A stretch of DNA of 64,000 bases from positions 48,549,058-48,613,057 of the forward strand of contig OX392532.1 of the NCBI GenBank assembly GCA_947623455.1, in the 5' to 3' direction. The position numbers were made by a program, and so were the translations under genes. Below the pieces are notes generated by a model. It searched no databases. It was given only the letters and a program-made list of their open reading frames with translations, and had not been told where the DNA came from. Every line of letters starts with the position of its first letter. The stretch's first letter is position 1. This stretch comes from Mimachlamys varia (lineage: Eukaryota > Mollusca > Bivalvia > Pectinida > Pectinidae). Below, piece after piece: positions 15,001 to 30,000 of the stretch.

Positions 15001-18000
15001 TCCCACGGTGCTCTGAAATATTAAAACATATTGAAAGTATTGAAATATCCATATCAATATACATAGAACTCTGGATGTATCTGTATTTTATTCATAAATG
15101 TTTACACTTTAATAATGTGTCGCATTAACAAACACGGACCATAAAATAACTCGTGATTTAGGGATATCTAACAGTGTCTTCAATGATACGAAATATATAT
15201 TCATATATTTTACGAGCACTCGTATTATTATAGATACTGAAAGATATTCATTTCATTACATTTTATTTTCCAAAATCTACATCGACATTAACTTCACATC
15301 GATTTGACGCACAATTCATGGAGAAGATGTATTTGACACAATGTCGACCTAGCTGTAAATATTTCAATAAAATGTGAAAGCTCGTCACGTACTTCTTGTA
15401 ATCCATCCCCTATATATTTCCTTTTCTAAAAAGCTATAATGATCCTTACTTCCGTTACAAGTAATTCCTATACCGAATATTTCGGAGCTTTCTGAGATAT
15501 TACGACCCCGCGCTTGGTATTTGTGTATCGACAGATGGAGAGGTGGTGAGCAAGTCATTTACAGCCATGATATAAGTTATTTCCGACAGACAGCTGGACT
15601 ATGGGGATTTGGAAAAAAATGTACAGTCAAGATAGCTGTTCTTTCAAATTGCTTGATATATATGTATCCCAGGTAAAAACATTGATCAACATTATATAAG
15701 TATTTGTTGAAAAGATCACATGAACTGCAACGGAATTGATAATAAATTCAGAAAAGAACGCTATTTAAAGTACTTACCGATACTGAATTATATATGGAGT
15801 TTGTAACTGTTCCATCAGCCTGTTTAAAAAAAAAAAACATCAGGAGAAATTGTTAAAAAAAAAGACAAAACAACAACAACAAAATACAATTGTAATGATA
15901 AAAAATCCGCAAATAACGAATTAGTTATTATGATGCTTGGAGTTGTATAGTGTTTAAACAATGAATGGTGGAAAATGTACCAGCTTCCTCTAAAATCTTT
16001 ATAAAAAGACCCACCTTTTTAAACGATGAAGGTGATCAGAGCCGATCCTGCGAAAAAAAAAAAACAGAAAAGAATACATCTAACTGATGACAATTCAAAC
16101 TCATATAAGAAATCGTATAAATTTAAATGTGGTACAGACCCGCACACGTTCGCTGTTCATCTTTATGCGCACCGTTTGCGTCGCATTTGCGTTACATTTC
16201 CGTAGCACTTTCTTAGTCCGTGTTCATAACAAGCGAAACTATTATATGTGATATAATGCTTCTATAAATGAACATAGAATAGTTCCATATACACGTTCCA
16301 AAGAGAGTATTTTGAATTAAGGTGGTCTGATAAGTTGAAGTCGAAGTTCAAAATAATTTAACGGAGTTGTTACTTGGGAATTAGACACTTTCCAAAAACA
16401 GGCTATAGCCTTACCTGTAAGTAGTACCTATTGTTATCCCTGTTTATCAAACCTACTTGTGTCCTACACTACAATAGATATGTTGGGAAGACACTGTACT
16501 GATGTGATTTGACATGAGACCCATGTATATTCTGCAGTACACACCCGTCAGGGCATGCTATACAGTTTCTCTGCTACCAGGGTTCGGACAGGTAAAATTT
16601 ACCTGTTGGAAAGTTATTTTAAATATATACAAACCTATAATCGATAAATTGAATAGTTGAAAAAACTACTCTTATTGATGAAAAAAAAAAAATTGAAAAT
16701 TTCACAATTTAGGACACACATGTATCTTATTCTCTTATTCATAGTAGTTACCATATCAGAGACATAGGTAACAACATGTATATACGTCTCTGCCCACATG
16801 CACAAATTTGTCTGAAACTGAAACGGGAATTAAGAAATGTTCACGGTTATGTACTTAAAGATTCATGCATAATTTCTTTATCGCTTTAGACTAACAAGAA
16901 CGATACATGTTTTATATAAATATTATGTAAAAGATTAAAAAAAAGTTTTCTTTAGATGGAATTTAATGAATAGACCTGTATTATGCTTTTCAAAGCTCTA
17001 ATGCCTATACTAGTATTGACTTGTACTACAAGTAATAATTCAGTTATCGGTCTCCATTTGATTACGAACAGTTTGTAACTTGTATACTTCAACCGTAGCA
17101 TAGGAACTTTAATTTATATCACGTTTTTTATCATTAGACATATTGTTTAGTTTTATCTTTAAAGAAACAACCGGTATCCACTATAGGCTTGCCGTCGATT
17201 TGGTTAGCAGGTAGAAATGCTTATAACCGTAACTTTTCATTACCTGTGTGTCGTCGCTTTGATCTGTTAGCGTACCTACATGTATGATAAGTGTCTTTGT
17301 GATGAACTCGTTTGATCGGCTGGTTTCGTTATAATTTACCAGATATAATAGATATTTGTTTCTACACTCATACATAGTCCAAAAGAGATGGTAACATTCT
17401 TCCTGTGTATCATGGATATATTCGTTTCGTTTCAGATGTTTTATATGTTTCCGCTTTTTATATAAACCGTTTGTATCACTATAAACGAATCGAGTCTTTG
17501 TAACCGTCATCCGTAGCACTTGCGTAGCACTTCCATACCGTTTGCGTAGCATTTCCGTAGCCCTTCGGTACCATTTGCGTAGCAATTCCGTAGCACTTTC
17601 ATACCGTTTGTGTCTGAGATGGAACAGCGAACGTGTACGGGTCTGTATAACTCATTAAACAGTACTTTCTGTAAACTAACGCAAGAGTTGTGTATGTGAG
17701 TGCTGTTATTTTTGGTATTGAACATCGATGAGACATTCATAATTAATATATGGGTAAGAATAACAGTAATATTTTCACGAATTATCTGTTTGTTTAATCT
17801 TAAAACACAAAAATTCCTCGAAAACAGTTGATATGTTCCTTTTTTGCCTCTAGTTTAAACGATTTTGTTCGAATTGCGGTTTTGCTGACGCTTTGGTGTT
17901 CTCTGATTTTTTTTTAATTCAGGCATTTTAATATTTAAAAGAGTCTCTTTCTTTAAATGAGCATGCAGCTAAAGCAAAAAAAAAATCGTTCCTGAGTTTG

Positions 18001-21000
18001 CATGCTGTCTGTGCTACCAATTATATTTTCTTTTGAAATGTCTATATTGACAACTAGCAAAATTGCATTCATCGGGAACGCACCGATTTGAATAGCGGTG
18101 ATCACGACATGTGGAATATTTTTTCACGGCACAAGTCGCCTGACCGATTGACGAAGGGGTTGCAATGGAGGGAACGCGTTATGTTTACGTCTGATGAAAC
18201 AGAGACAGAGTCCTATTGAATAACATATATATCTGTCGACATATCGGTATCATTTATCGATATCAGATTTACATGACTGAGACTGGTACAAATTGGTACG
18301 CAACACAAACATAAGGAAAACCTTAATTTATGTAAAAAGTAATGTTCACGAATCTTCCCTTTTGAGGATTGATGCTTACTTGGATGTGACCAAGATCTAC
18401 ATGGCTGGTTTCATCGATAAAGCAGAAGAAGAAGCTTACTCTTCCGGAACACCTGGTCTCAGTATCTTGTACTTTTACAAGGGTCTTCATGTAAATCATT
18501 CCTTTGTTTATATTTTGCCCCTTAATTTCTAGGAAAACATCAGCAAGATCAGACCGCGATAGTCCTTAGAATACCAATTTGATAAGTGTTTATAGTATTT
18601 CGAAAAATAAAGGATGTCCCCCTTTATCAATATTATCCACTAATGGAATTATGTCCTGCTTGGTACTCACTTGGCATTATAAGAGACTATGGCGTCCAAG
18701 CGAATATCGCGGTACTTTTTGAATACGCTGAGAAATAGAGAAAAACAGAGATAAAAAACAGAGTCAGACATAGGTAATCGGATTAATCAAACATTTTAAA
18801 ATTAAACGACTCGTTGAACTTTCAAGCAAATCTTCAAACAGACTTTAATCATGACATTGATCAGATAGATAGGCAAACACATGTGAATATGGAATAATTA
18901 GGTGGTTCAGCGGAATGAAATATATCTGGTTCTGTCTACGCTGTACTCGTTATCGAGAGTTTCATGGATTTAATGTAATCATTCGGATGTCACATTCCGA
19001 CGTTAGGTTTGAAATAATTTAAATATTATTCACTCTTAAGAAGTCATAGCCTAAAGAAGTTTGACCATATCGTCAATAGTTTGATTATTTTGTATGACAA
19101 AACAATGATATATGCTTTCGTAATATAATTTAGATAAAATTAGTACAATAAACGTATTTTGAATTTCATTATTTACGATAATGTAAGATTACTTGGAAAT
19201 AATTATCTAGTGAGATTTCATATATATGAATGTAAACAATAACTGAAAAGAAAACTATTCAACTGTAAACGCAATGCAATTTCCTATACATTCCTGTTAC
19301 ATGTAAAACTGTCAAGAGAACATACCAGGCCAATTATTCAACATTGGTTACAATTTCCTTCCTCTCAATTTACTCAGAATGTTAACTTGGATATTAGTTA
19401 TACTTTGTTTTGCTTAATAAAATGAACTCTAATAAATGTGACTGCTTTGACGTCCATAACACATAAGTATCAAACAGGTATTAGGTAAACCGCCTAAATT
19501 TCAAATTGTATATACCGTCTCAATTAATATGTTTAAAACTTTCAATCGTGTCAACCTTTATCATAATTATCAAACACCGGTCTATTTATTATAAAAGACA
19601 GAACAGTAATTGTTATCTTGGATTCCGCGTAGAGATATAAGGATTGGTATAAAAACAAATACCTGTCGACAAACTGAAAGGCCGGTGAGCTGAAATGTAA
19701 ATATAGGAACAAATAGAACATATCCAATGGGAATTGTTTCATGAAATTGGTACGAAAGACATGACTAAATTATTATAAATATACTAAGCATACACACAAA
19801 AAAAACCTGTTGAAAAACTCCCATCACACCAAATGATAATATTAATTTTCATATCAAATAAAGCAGAATTTTTGGCATACGATGACAGATGGTAACATAT
19901 TTTTATTTTATATTCTAATACAAAAATAAGGTCAGCTATAAATTGTTGCCGGGAAACATTTTAAATATAGAGATAATATTGTAAAAAAAAGTATGCAGCA
20001 TTTGGTTTAAATTTAAAAAAATTGTACTTATAAAGGTGCTGAGAAGATTTGGTATAGTAGTGGTTAAGCAAATAGTTGAGCGAGCGACGAATAGTAAGAC
20101 AGCGTTTTCCTCATTAACAGTTATCTTAGTCCCCGAGGTTTACTGGGACCTCCATCGCCACATCTCCATCGCCACACTTGATCTCATTTGAGTAGTGGCA
20201 CGGTACATTATATACACATTTACGCCAGACAATGACCTAAACGTGAACATGCTGAATTGGATTCACTGTCAGAGTGGGTGAAGTCTATCAGTTCCTCTAT
20301 TCAGAAAAGAATAAGCAATGTGCGTCACAAAATGAAAACTAAACACAATTTGATAATTCTTGACCTCAATGTTCGAGCAACACTCAACGATCTACATGAT
20401 AAGTATGTGGTTGTGTCTGCAGACAAAGCATCTAACAACTTGTTCATTGTTTGCAAACGCTATTACATTCATTGCTTGCAAAAAGAAATAGGCCTGCTTG
20501 ATAACCAAGGTAACCCTACTTACACATTGACCGGTTTTTCGAAAGATGAAATACTGTCAAACCAGGGTTCTGTATAACAATCTTTCCAAGCACCGGTTAA
20601 TGAGCAAGATGCTGACCTACCTTGTCCTTTTTGGATACCGAAACTACACAAAGATTCTTATAGGCAACGTTTTATCGCTGGCTCTGCTAATTGCTCGACC
20701 AAGCCATTATCAAAACTTCTTACTACAATTCTTAGTACCATATAATCAGGGTTTCAGTCGTATTGTGACACTGTATACTCCAGAAATGCAATAAATGGGG
20801 TGTGGATTTTGAAAAACACGAAAGATCTTTTGATCAATCTTGAATACCCCCTCCTAAAAATGTCTTTTCGGTCAAAACATTTGATTTTTCCACCCTGTAC
20901 ACTACCATACCTCATACAAAATTGAATAAACGTCTCCGATCTCTTGTTATGAGAGCTTTCTTTTCCAAGAAAGGCGGACGACGACACAAGTATATGGTAG

Positions 21001-24000
21001 TGAGCTATCTTGGAGCATACTTTGTCAAAAACACGACAAAAGCTAAGAGGATATATACTGAAGAAGATGTAGTAAGGAAGATTGACTTCCTAGTCGACAA
21101 CATTTTTGTTGCGTTCGGAGGAAAGATTTTCCAGCAGACCGTTGGCATTCCCATGGGAACAAACTGTGCCCCACTCTTAGCTGACTTGTTTTTGTTTTCA
21201 TCAAGGCTGAATTTGTAGAGGAGCTAATCAGGACAGGTAACAAACAACTTGCCAAATCTTTTAATTTCACGTTCAGGTATATCGACGATGTGTTGTCTAT
21301 AAACAACAAGAAGTTTGCTGACCACGTTGATTGTATATACCCTTCTGAACTTGAAGTAAAGGACACAACATACATCAGCTGCTTACCTCGATCTTTACGT
21401 AAACTAGGACCAACATGGACAATTCTAAGGTATACGATAAACGTGATGATTTCAAGTTTCCGATCGGTAACTTTCCATTTCTTGATAGTAACATTCCTGC
21501 TTCTCAAACATATGGTGTTTACATGTCGCAGTTGATTCGGTGTTCTAGGGCTTGCTCTAAATATCGGGATTTTTGTGATCGATGTCGACTCGACTGCTGA
21601 CAAACAAACTAACAACACAAGGATTCGAGAGGTGCAGGATGATCAAAACTATGGGCAAGTTTTATGGTCGCCATCTCTGTCTCATTGAGAAATATTCTGT
21701 ACCTTTAAGTGATATGAAGACAGACGTTTTTTAGTATGCTCATAAGTGTGTTTAAGTGTTGTGATTGACAATGATACTCGGTTCTCATTTTGAGAACTTA
21801 ATGTTTACTTGGATGTGACAAAGATTTACATGGAGGGTGTCGTCGATGAAGCAGAAGACGCTTACTCTTCCGGAACACCTGGTCTTATTCTCTTGTACTT
21901 TTACAAGCGTCTCCATGTAAATCATTCCTTTGTTCATATCTTGCCCCTGATTTAATCGATTTTGAGTTGGAGGATTATGATTTTGTTAAGCACCTGACCC
22001 TTCTGCTTCTACATTAGTTTAGAAATTTTGTTTGGATTCCCATCTTTTGACCCCTAGCATCACTGACGAGTCCCAGAAGGACGAAACAGTCGTATGATGT
22101 AGTTTAATTCATTTTTTTCGGCAAACAGTATCTATTACTTAGTTTAAAAGGTGAAGCATGTGTGTGTTACGTCATCTGTTAAAAGATTACAATACTGGGC
22201 CCAGTTGTTCAAAGGGTGATTAGCTTAATCACTATTTAACGACATATTTCAAACTTGAATAATTGTGTAAATATACAAGTTACAATCTCAGAATTCGGTA
22301 TGTAAATTAACTTAATTAGGTTTGTGATATCTGCACAGTTGTAATGAAATTGATGGTTTCATTTTAAAGTAACAGGAACATTAAAATTTGCACTAATCAC
22401 TTATTAAGCTAATTATATTTTGAACAACTGGGCCCTGATCTATGATTAGATAGTATTTCATCTACATAACTCTGAATTTACTCAAGTTATCAACCAAACC
22501 TATTTCTTTTTGCAAACAACAAATGCCATAGCGTTTGCAACACATATCAAGTTATTGGATGTCTTTGTATGTTTGTATGTATGTATGTATGTATGAAGGT
22601 AGGTAGGTAGGTAGGTAGGTAGGTAGGTAGGTAGGTAGGTAGGTAGGTATTCATCGATCATGATTATCACATCACAGGCTGATAATGCAACAGTACACTG
22701 GTACTAGCATACACTACACAAGGGATTACTGGGTCTGGCATGAACCACAACTACTATTACTAACTACTCTACAGCATGCAATGGAAGCACGGGTTAGTAT
22801 CTACCATATCCCAGCCATACCCTAAAATGCACCGACCCTTGATTGTGTCTAACAGTGGAGGAAAACCACAAAGGGAAACCAACGAGCCATCGTAGGGCAA
22901 CAGAATGTTGAGTGTTGAGTTCGAACATAATGGTCAAGAAATATATTTTCTTTAATAATCATTTTTTGTCACCAAATGATTCTTTTTTGTATAGAGGACC
23001 TTATAGAGTTCACCAACTCTGAAAGTAATCGAGATTTTGCATGTTTAAGTTTAACCCATGATTTGGCATAATCTTTCATCGAGTCCATAAGTATCTTGTA
23101 ATTCACATTCAATTTAATGGATGGTGTAGCAGGAGGGCAAAAAGCCGAGACGAGAACTTCAGTTATAGGATAAACCGAAATGGCGAATACCCAAGCCAGA
23201 TGAAAAAAGATACTGCGTACACGTATAAAACTACAGACTTGTAACACTACAAATGTGAAAGTTATTAGTCAGATTTAAAAGAAGGCTTGGATTCAAAATC
23301 AGTGAAAATAGTAAGCAATCAATTTAAGAATATATACATTATAAACATCGGGACTGGTTTGCTCGAGAGACGGGATTAGACAACTTGCCCAACAGTCAAA
23401 GTCTGTCTCTTTATATAAAAACAAGAATAACGACAAAAAGCATTGGTTGTTAAGATACAATTGCCATAAACATAATACAGTTACTAGTTAAACAATTCGA
23501 AAACATATGGACGAGTTTGTTTATCGAGCAATGCGGCAATTTCGCCCAGCGGTCAAATTCAGCCCTCTGATATACACAGAATCAAAACCTAAATTAACCT
23601 AAATTTCCATTTTTTACAACTATAATTATCTAAAGTAAATAATCTGAAACTACAAAAACGATGGTATGGTAAGCGACAGCTTTGTTAAAAAAGTATCTTC
23701 GTGAGAAATACGAAATTTGTCAGGAGCTTACGAGGAGCAAGTCTTGTTAGGCGCTAACCGGAAGTCTACAATGATGACTCGGTTTTCATTTTGAGGATTG
23801 ATTATTGTTTGGATGTGACCAAGAGTGTTATGGCAGAAGAAGCAGAAGACGCTTACCCTTCCGGAACACATGGGCTCATTTTCTTGTACTTTTACGAGGG
23901 TATCCATGTTAATCTTTCCTTCGTTCCTATTCTGCCTCTCGTTTAATCAATTTTAGTTCGGGTTATGGCTTTGTTGACGCTTTGGTATTCTCCGATATGT

Positions 24001-27000
24001 TTTTTACATTACTTATATATTGGACTATAAAGCTTTTGACAAATATAACTAGTATCTGCATGTAATGAAGCTAATAAAACGCTTATATCTAATCGCAATG
24101 AGGCATTTAAAACACATGTATACGCACCATAGTGAATACGTTTCAATTCTGAAAAAAACATCACATTTATTATAGTCATGTGTCAACAATCACATTTATA
24201 GTAGCCATATAGTTTTTAAAAGGAAAACAAAGAAACGAAAAACAAAACAAAAACACAACAACATAACGTTAAACATAACGAATCTGAGTAACATATTTAA
24301 AAGCAAATAATAATGTAAAAAAAAAATGTATATAAGCATGTATGCGTATGTAAGCTATGTGGTATCTTTTTATATCAGACAAAACGGTTGCGAATTGAGA
24401 CTGTATATGAATGTACATAGGCAACAGATGGAGGACATTAAACACACATTTCTAAAAGTAAACAAACGTATGTATCAATATTTCAAAGATGATATGTGTG
24501 TGTTACCTTTTTACGAACTGACTAGCTAAGCTATAGTTACAGAGGACTTTGCAGAGTAGATAATGCGTATAGATACCCTTAAACGCCGCTTTATTGCCCA
24601 AAAATCATAACAATGTTTTGTATGTAGATGTTTTATTTGTCTTGTTTGTGGTGTCACTATGATTTTTATTGGAGACGTCACCTGAAAATGTTGCCTTCAA
24701 GCATATTGGCGTTTTGTAGCCGACGGTGACAAATAAGCACCAGTCCGCCTGATGAAGCCCTAAAAGGTAGAAAGGCCTAGTGATAGATATCGATTTGTTC
24801 ACTATTATATATAATTTTGAATATAAATGGGAAATAATGATTGTAGTGTTACCTTTAGGAACCCAAGGTGTTTATCTAAAATACTTACTTTGAAAAGCGT
24901 TCGTCAAGTGCTCTAAGTCTGAAATAAAAAAAAACAAAACAAACGTTTTATTGTAAAAATGTATCCTTTGTCAACAATTCAAACTTTAGAAAAAGCAAAT
25001 ATATATATATCAAAGAATAAATAATAAAAAGAACCTTGGAAATTCAAGATCGGAACATCGAAACCGCCACCCTTGAAAAAAAAGGCTAGTATTTATTGGA
25101 GTCAAAGCAATATTGAAATAAAATAAAATAGCTCGGCTATGCAAGATTATCTTACAATGGGTTTTAAGGGACGTTGTGGGTAATACGAGTAATTATACTT
25201 AACATCTAAAATAAGTATGGACATATTGTTTCCGATGCCGGCAGAACTTGGTTTATTACAAAAAGAAAAAAGAAATAATTTAACAAACAAACAAGTAAGA
25301 TTAAAAACAAAAACAAGGGTACTTACCTTGCTGGCATGTTCTTTTCTAGACTGCAAAAATAAAAGGTTCGGCTATAATTAACACCAATATAGGTATTGTA
25401 TATTCAATGTATATATATATATATATGCCGACGGTACATTCAGGAATACTGGAATAATTCGTGGACAAGAACCAATCTACCTGCAGAAGCTAGGATATGA
25501 AAGTATTTTTAACAGCTTGCGCTAACAACTAAAAGCATTTGAATCAAGATAATTTCCATTACAGGCACAATAGCACAATTATTTTATGAAGTCAATTGTT
25601 TAAAGACAAAATCATTGTACATGTATAACATAGTTTGTTCACTTAAAAAACAGTATTTTACTTGTGCAATTTAAAACGTAAACCGCATTTACCGTAGTGG
25701 TTTATTATGATGCGCGTTTTTATATATTTATATTTACATTCTGATTGTTTCTTCTCTATTTGAACATACCAACTGAAAACAACAAACACCAGACTATGAA
25801 TACATCATGAATACAGTATGAATACATCCATTCACGTGAATTACTTATGACGTAATATATTAGTCTTGTTCAATGGGAGTCTTACGGCTCCGCTTCGGAT
25901 AACATGGAGAACGCCCCCGCGGCAAACGTTCAAATGACTACGGTAGATTATTGGCGCCAATTTTACGCAAATTATGGCTGTTCCGCCTTTTTCGTTTAAA
26001 GGACGGCGCAATAACAAACGCAGTTGATTAACCGGTTGTTCAATAAATAAGAAAATAAATTAGACAATTGTTCAGTAGTAAAAAAGTAAATATATGAATT
26101 GAACGGCGTTGTTTTAATTGTCATGCCGGTATGAATGCAAAACGGTTACATCCATATTGACCATGAAGCCCTAGCGGGCTTCATGCAATATGGATGTAAC
26201 CGCTTTGCATTCATACCGGCATGAAAATTAAAAAACGCCGTTCAATCCCTATATATTTTCATTTCATCTGTTATTCATATTCTGAAAACATTATTTTGAG
26301 TTCGAATTATGGTTTTGTTGACGCTTTGGTTTTCTCTCTTTTATTTGCTATTATTTTCAACAGAAAATGCATACTCGGCATTTTCCCTTAATAATCATAT
26401 AGTGCTTCAAAACACTGAAACTAAATTCTGCTGATTGATGCCAAAAGGTATTCGCGATTCATTATTTAAACCTTAATATGACGTGATCGTGGAATGTCGG
26501 TTCAACCAAATTGGAATATACATTCATTCATTCATATCTTTATTCCTCCATAAAATTGAAGAGTTACATATTGGTAATGAACAATAAGTGAGTAAGAAAT
26601 TAACTAAGTGCACAAACGATATCAATGTGACATAATACTATAAATAGCGAAACAATTATTGACAAATAAATGTGCTGAAGATAAAGTTCATCGGAGAAAA
26701 AGGTAGTAACAAGAAGGAAAATGGAACAGAAGAAATAAACGTTCTACATTACAAAACACTTGCTTTGACAGCATACATTTTATACTCAGGATTGCTAACA
26801 AGTTATTGAAATGTTAACTTTGACACTTTGACAATGAACGAAAAGCAATTCAATCTAAACGACATTAGGTCTTTTTCGTCAGTAAACATCTGTTGGAGTT
26901 CAAGAGGAACAGTCCCTAGCAAAGTAGTAATAAAATCTTCACGTTCTAAATTGTCAACATATGCATAAACAGCGACTGGACAGTCATTTAACATTTTTGT

Positions 27001-30000
27001 AAATAAAACATCCCGTAAATCTACAATTTCGGGATGGCGACAATCAATGCAACAGTGTGCTAAAACATCTTTAGCATAACAATTACATTTTAACATAAAA
27101 GTTCACAGTCTGGACTTATTGTCCATAACTTTGCAACTTTTTGGCAAATTAAGCTAACTCGAATATTGCAAAACTTCCATAAGAAGTAAAGTGGCGAGGG
27201 AACTAGAGAAGTGTGAAGAATTTTGAAACGACTAAAGCAACCGGAGGTACTCAAGCGATTTTTCCAATTATCCTCCTCCTTACTCAAAATTGATTGTTTA
27301 ACAATTTGTTTCACTGAGCCTTCTTTGGGAATATACCCGAGTTGATACATACTTATGTACAACAAACCATGTATTTGGAATTACACCATCGGTACTCTTG
27401 TAAATGTGATATGACTTATGGAATAAGCGCATTAAAAATAGTTGCTTAATGGCACAATATGGCATAAGATAGCATAATGACCCTAAAAAATTAAGTTTAC
27501 ATTGGTCTACTCTAGCTGAAAGAGATGTTAAACCCAACATTCCTAAACAGATGTCAGATCTAGTACGTAAAGGAAAACATTGAATTAGTTTTACACATAG
27601 ATTTAGGATCTTTTCTAAACGACTCCAATCCGAACTGGAGAGAAGAAACCACAGTTCAAAACTGTATAGACCACGTGGTCAAATGATGGATCTATACAGC
27701 CTTAAACAAATTAAAGGGTTGATATTTTCTCCTATCAAACTTGACCCGAGAAAACCAAAGCTTGATGTTGTAGCATGAATGTCAACATCGCGTAACGATA
27801 CGTTGATATGTGTTTTTAGCAGGAAAGTTACGTATTTTGAGCCTTTTATATCAAACAGAAACACATGTGTTTTATTTACGAATAAAGAAAATGGTCACCA
27901 TACTTGCAATAACCTAATAAAGCAATATTGCGTGGAATTTAGTAATCACTATTCGTTTTATTTCCCTAAGCTAAGAAATATTCGTTACTATTAACATTTT
28001 ATTTTATTTGCTTGTATAAAAACATTTGCCTATCATCTGCATTAAGCAATAAGCAAGGATACATGTATAAGATCATTTAAGGATATGCTATTGTGGGGTT
28101 TCAATCACGTTGAAATTTCGTTTGATCTCACGTGAGATATGTTTGTAATATCTAATAATGTATTATCAATTTTGAAAGCAAATTTGCATCTATAAAATAT
28201 AGCAAAAAAATAGATGTCTGTTGTTTGTAGAACTTTTTTTTGGAAGAATTAAAAAAAATGACAATAATGGCGGTCATTGTAAGTCATTGTAAAAATTAGT
28301 ATTTCTGTGATTTTCTTGAACTTCAGGAATGGCAATTTTTTTTCTGAGCTTGATTCATCGTTTAAAATCGTCAGTGTGTCGCCATTTTTAACCATAGTAA
28401 GATGATTTTTTACTTTTCACAAGAGAAGATAATTAATGCAGAACCTATGCTGTTGTTAAATTGTCAGCTCTTTTTATTCAACTAACACTGACAATTGCAA
28501 ACACTTATGAGATAGCATAAAAGCATACTTACTCCTGCAACAGTGCTTCTCGTTCCCTGAGGACAGAAAAAAATACATTTGATTATTCAATAATGAGCCA
28601 TTTCAATTAACATTTAATTGGCAAGTACTTCGGTCAAACAGGTATCATAAGAATCGAGAATTACTAAGGACAGTGTATAGAGACTTTACAATAGACCAAA
28701 TCACATGACGTTATTCTGGCGCTATGTTTGACTACGTAATATCACAATTCGCCTCAGATAGCATTATTTAAGCATTAAACAGTATTCTGTTCCGTGTTAT
28801 TGGATCATAACAAGGGACAGAATGCTGTTCAATGCTTAAATTTACATTTCCATTAGTTTTTATATTGGATTGATATTTATATTCTACAATTTGTTCTGAA
28901 ACTTTAAGGTATATTTCTAATAAATAGAACAGCCAGTATCGGTCAGCTTTCTCCGATGATTATGATTATGATTATGACGTCACAATCTCAATGACGTAAT
29001 AATGACCACTCCAGTGTTATGATCTGATAACACGGAAATGACCTTGGTAATGTTATTAAGTAACAGAGCACAGCACATGTAAATATAATGGTTTTGAATC
29101 AATCGCGTAGATGAAACTGATTTAAATCAGGCTATTATTGCGTCATTTATGGTGCCATCTTGGACTAAATTACGTCAACGCTTTGCACTCCGCTGCAGAT
29201 AACATGTTTAATGGCTTTTATACAATAACTAAGATGACATTGGCTTAAATCAGGCCTTTCCAGTAAATGAACACATACGAAAAAGGGGAAAACGTTTATC
29301 GACTACATTCCAAAGAAATAAGCACAGGCATATTTCAAAACTATCCCTTATGTAAATATAAGCATTGAACTGTAACCAGATGTGGTATACATTCGATATG
29401 AATAAAATCGTGGTACCAAATACATAACGGGCGACATTATAGTTATCTATCACCCAAATTGTATTCATATCGACCGTATAATACATTGGTAACAGTTCAA
29501 TTCTTCAATGTAGAACACCCTGCTTTTCTAGATGTTTGGATGCATATGCTATTTTTGACGAGAATACATACCGTATATTTTTGTCCTTGAACCCGTCCAT
29601 TCTACAATAACAAATAAATCTAATTTAATTTCACAGAAATATATTTTGCTTCCGAAGTAAAAAATAAAAACTCTAAACGAGTATCATAAATATAATATGA
29701 GGAGAAATTAACGAATGACAGATTATTTTGATCATATGACGTTTTTTCTTTGCCATTCTTGCCAACTGATTTCAATATGTCGAACCAAATAACCCAATCC
29801 GTCAAAATAGGTTAAATATACCGGCGAACGAAGAAGTAGTCCAACACAATTGACTCTTGCAATTTTATGACAGTTTTAACTAATATTATGACAGCTAAAT
29901 TGTCCCTAGTGATTAGAAACAATGAATAAAAACTTTAAGTTTGACTGTGCCTGGACGAGTGTCCTTTGGTATGCCATTCATGAATCTGGCCGGATGTGAC

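Noticed and set aside
15459..15491. Possible 33-nt gene A exon (acceptor ATATCTCAG, donor GTAACG) encoding RKLRNIRYRNY
   Set aside because: The stronger donor next to it (GTAAGG) gives an in-frame stop, and the one that fits is weak. Not included, though it could be an optional exon.
17181..17585. 134-codon minus-strand ORF
   Set aside because: Its start reads through the subterminal GTAGCA-type repeats of a TIR element, and it has no recognisable domain.
24749..24790. CTGATGA...GAAA arrangement resembling a hammerhead (similar CTGAAGA...AAAG at 57480)
   Set aside because: Stem II does not close at its base and stem I has at most three weak pairs.
25768..25770. Three-nt exon TTG between TTGTTTTCAG and GTATGT
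   Set aside because: Splice signals look good, but a 3-nt exon cannot be supported without RNA.
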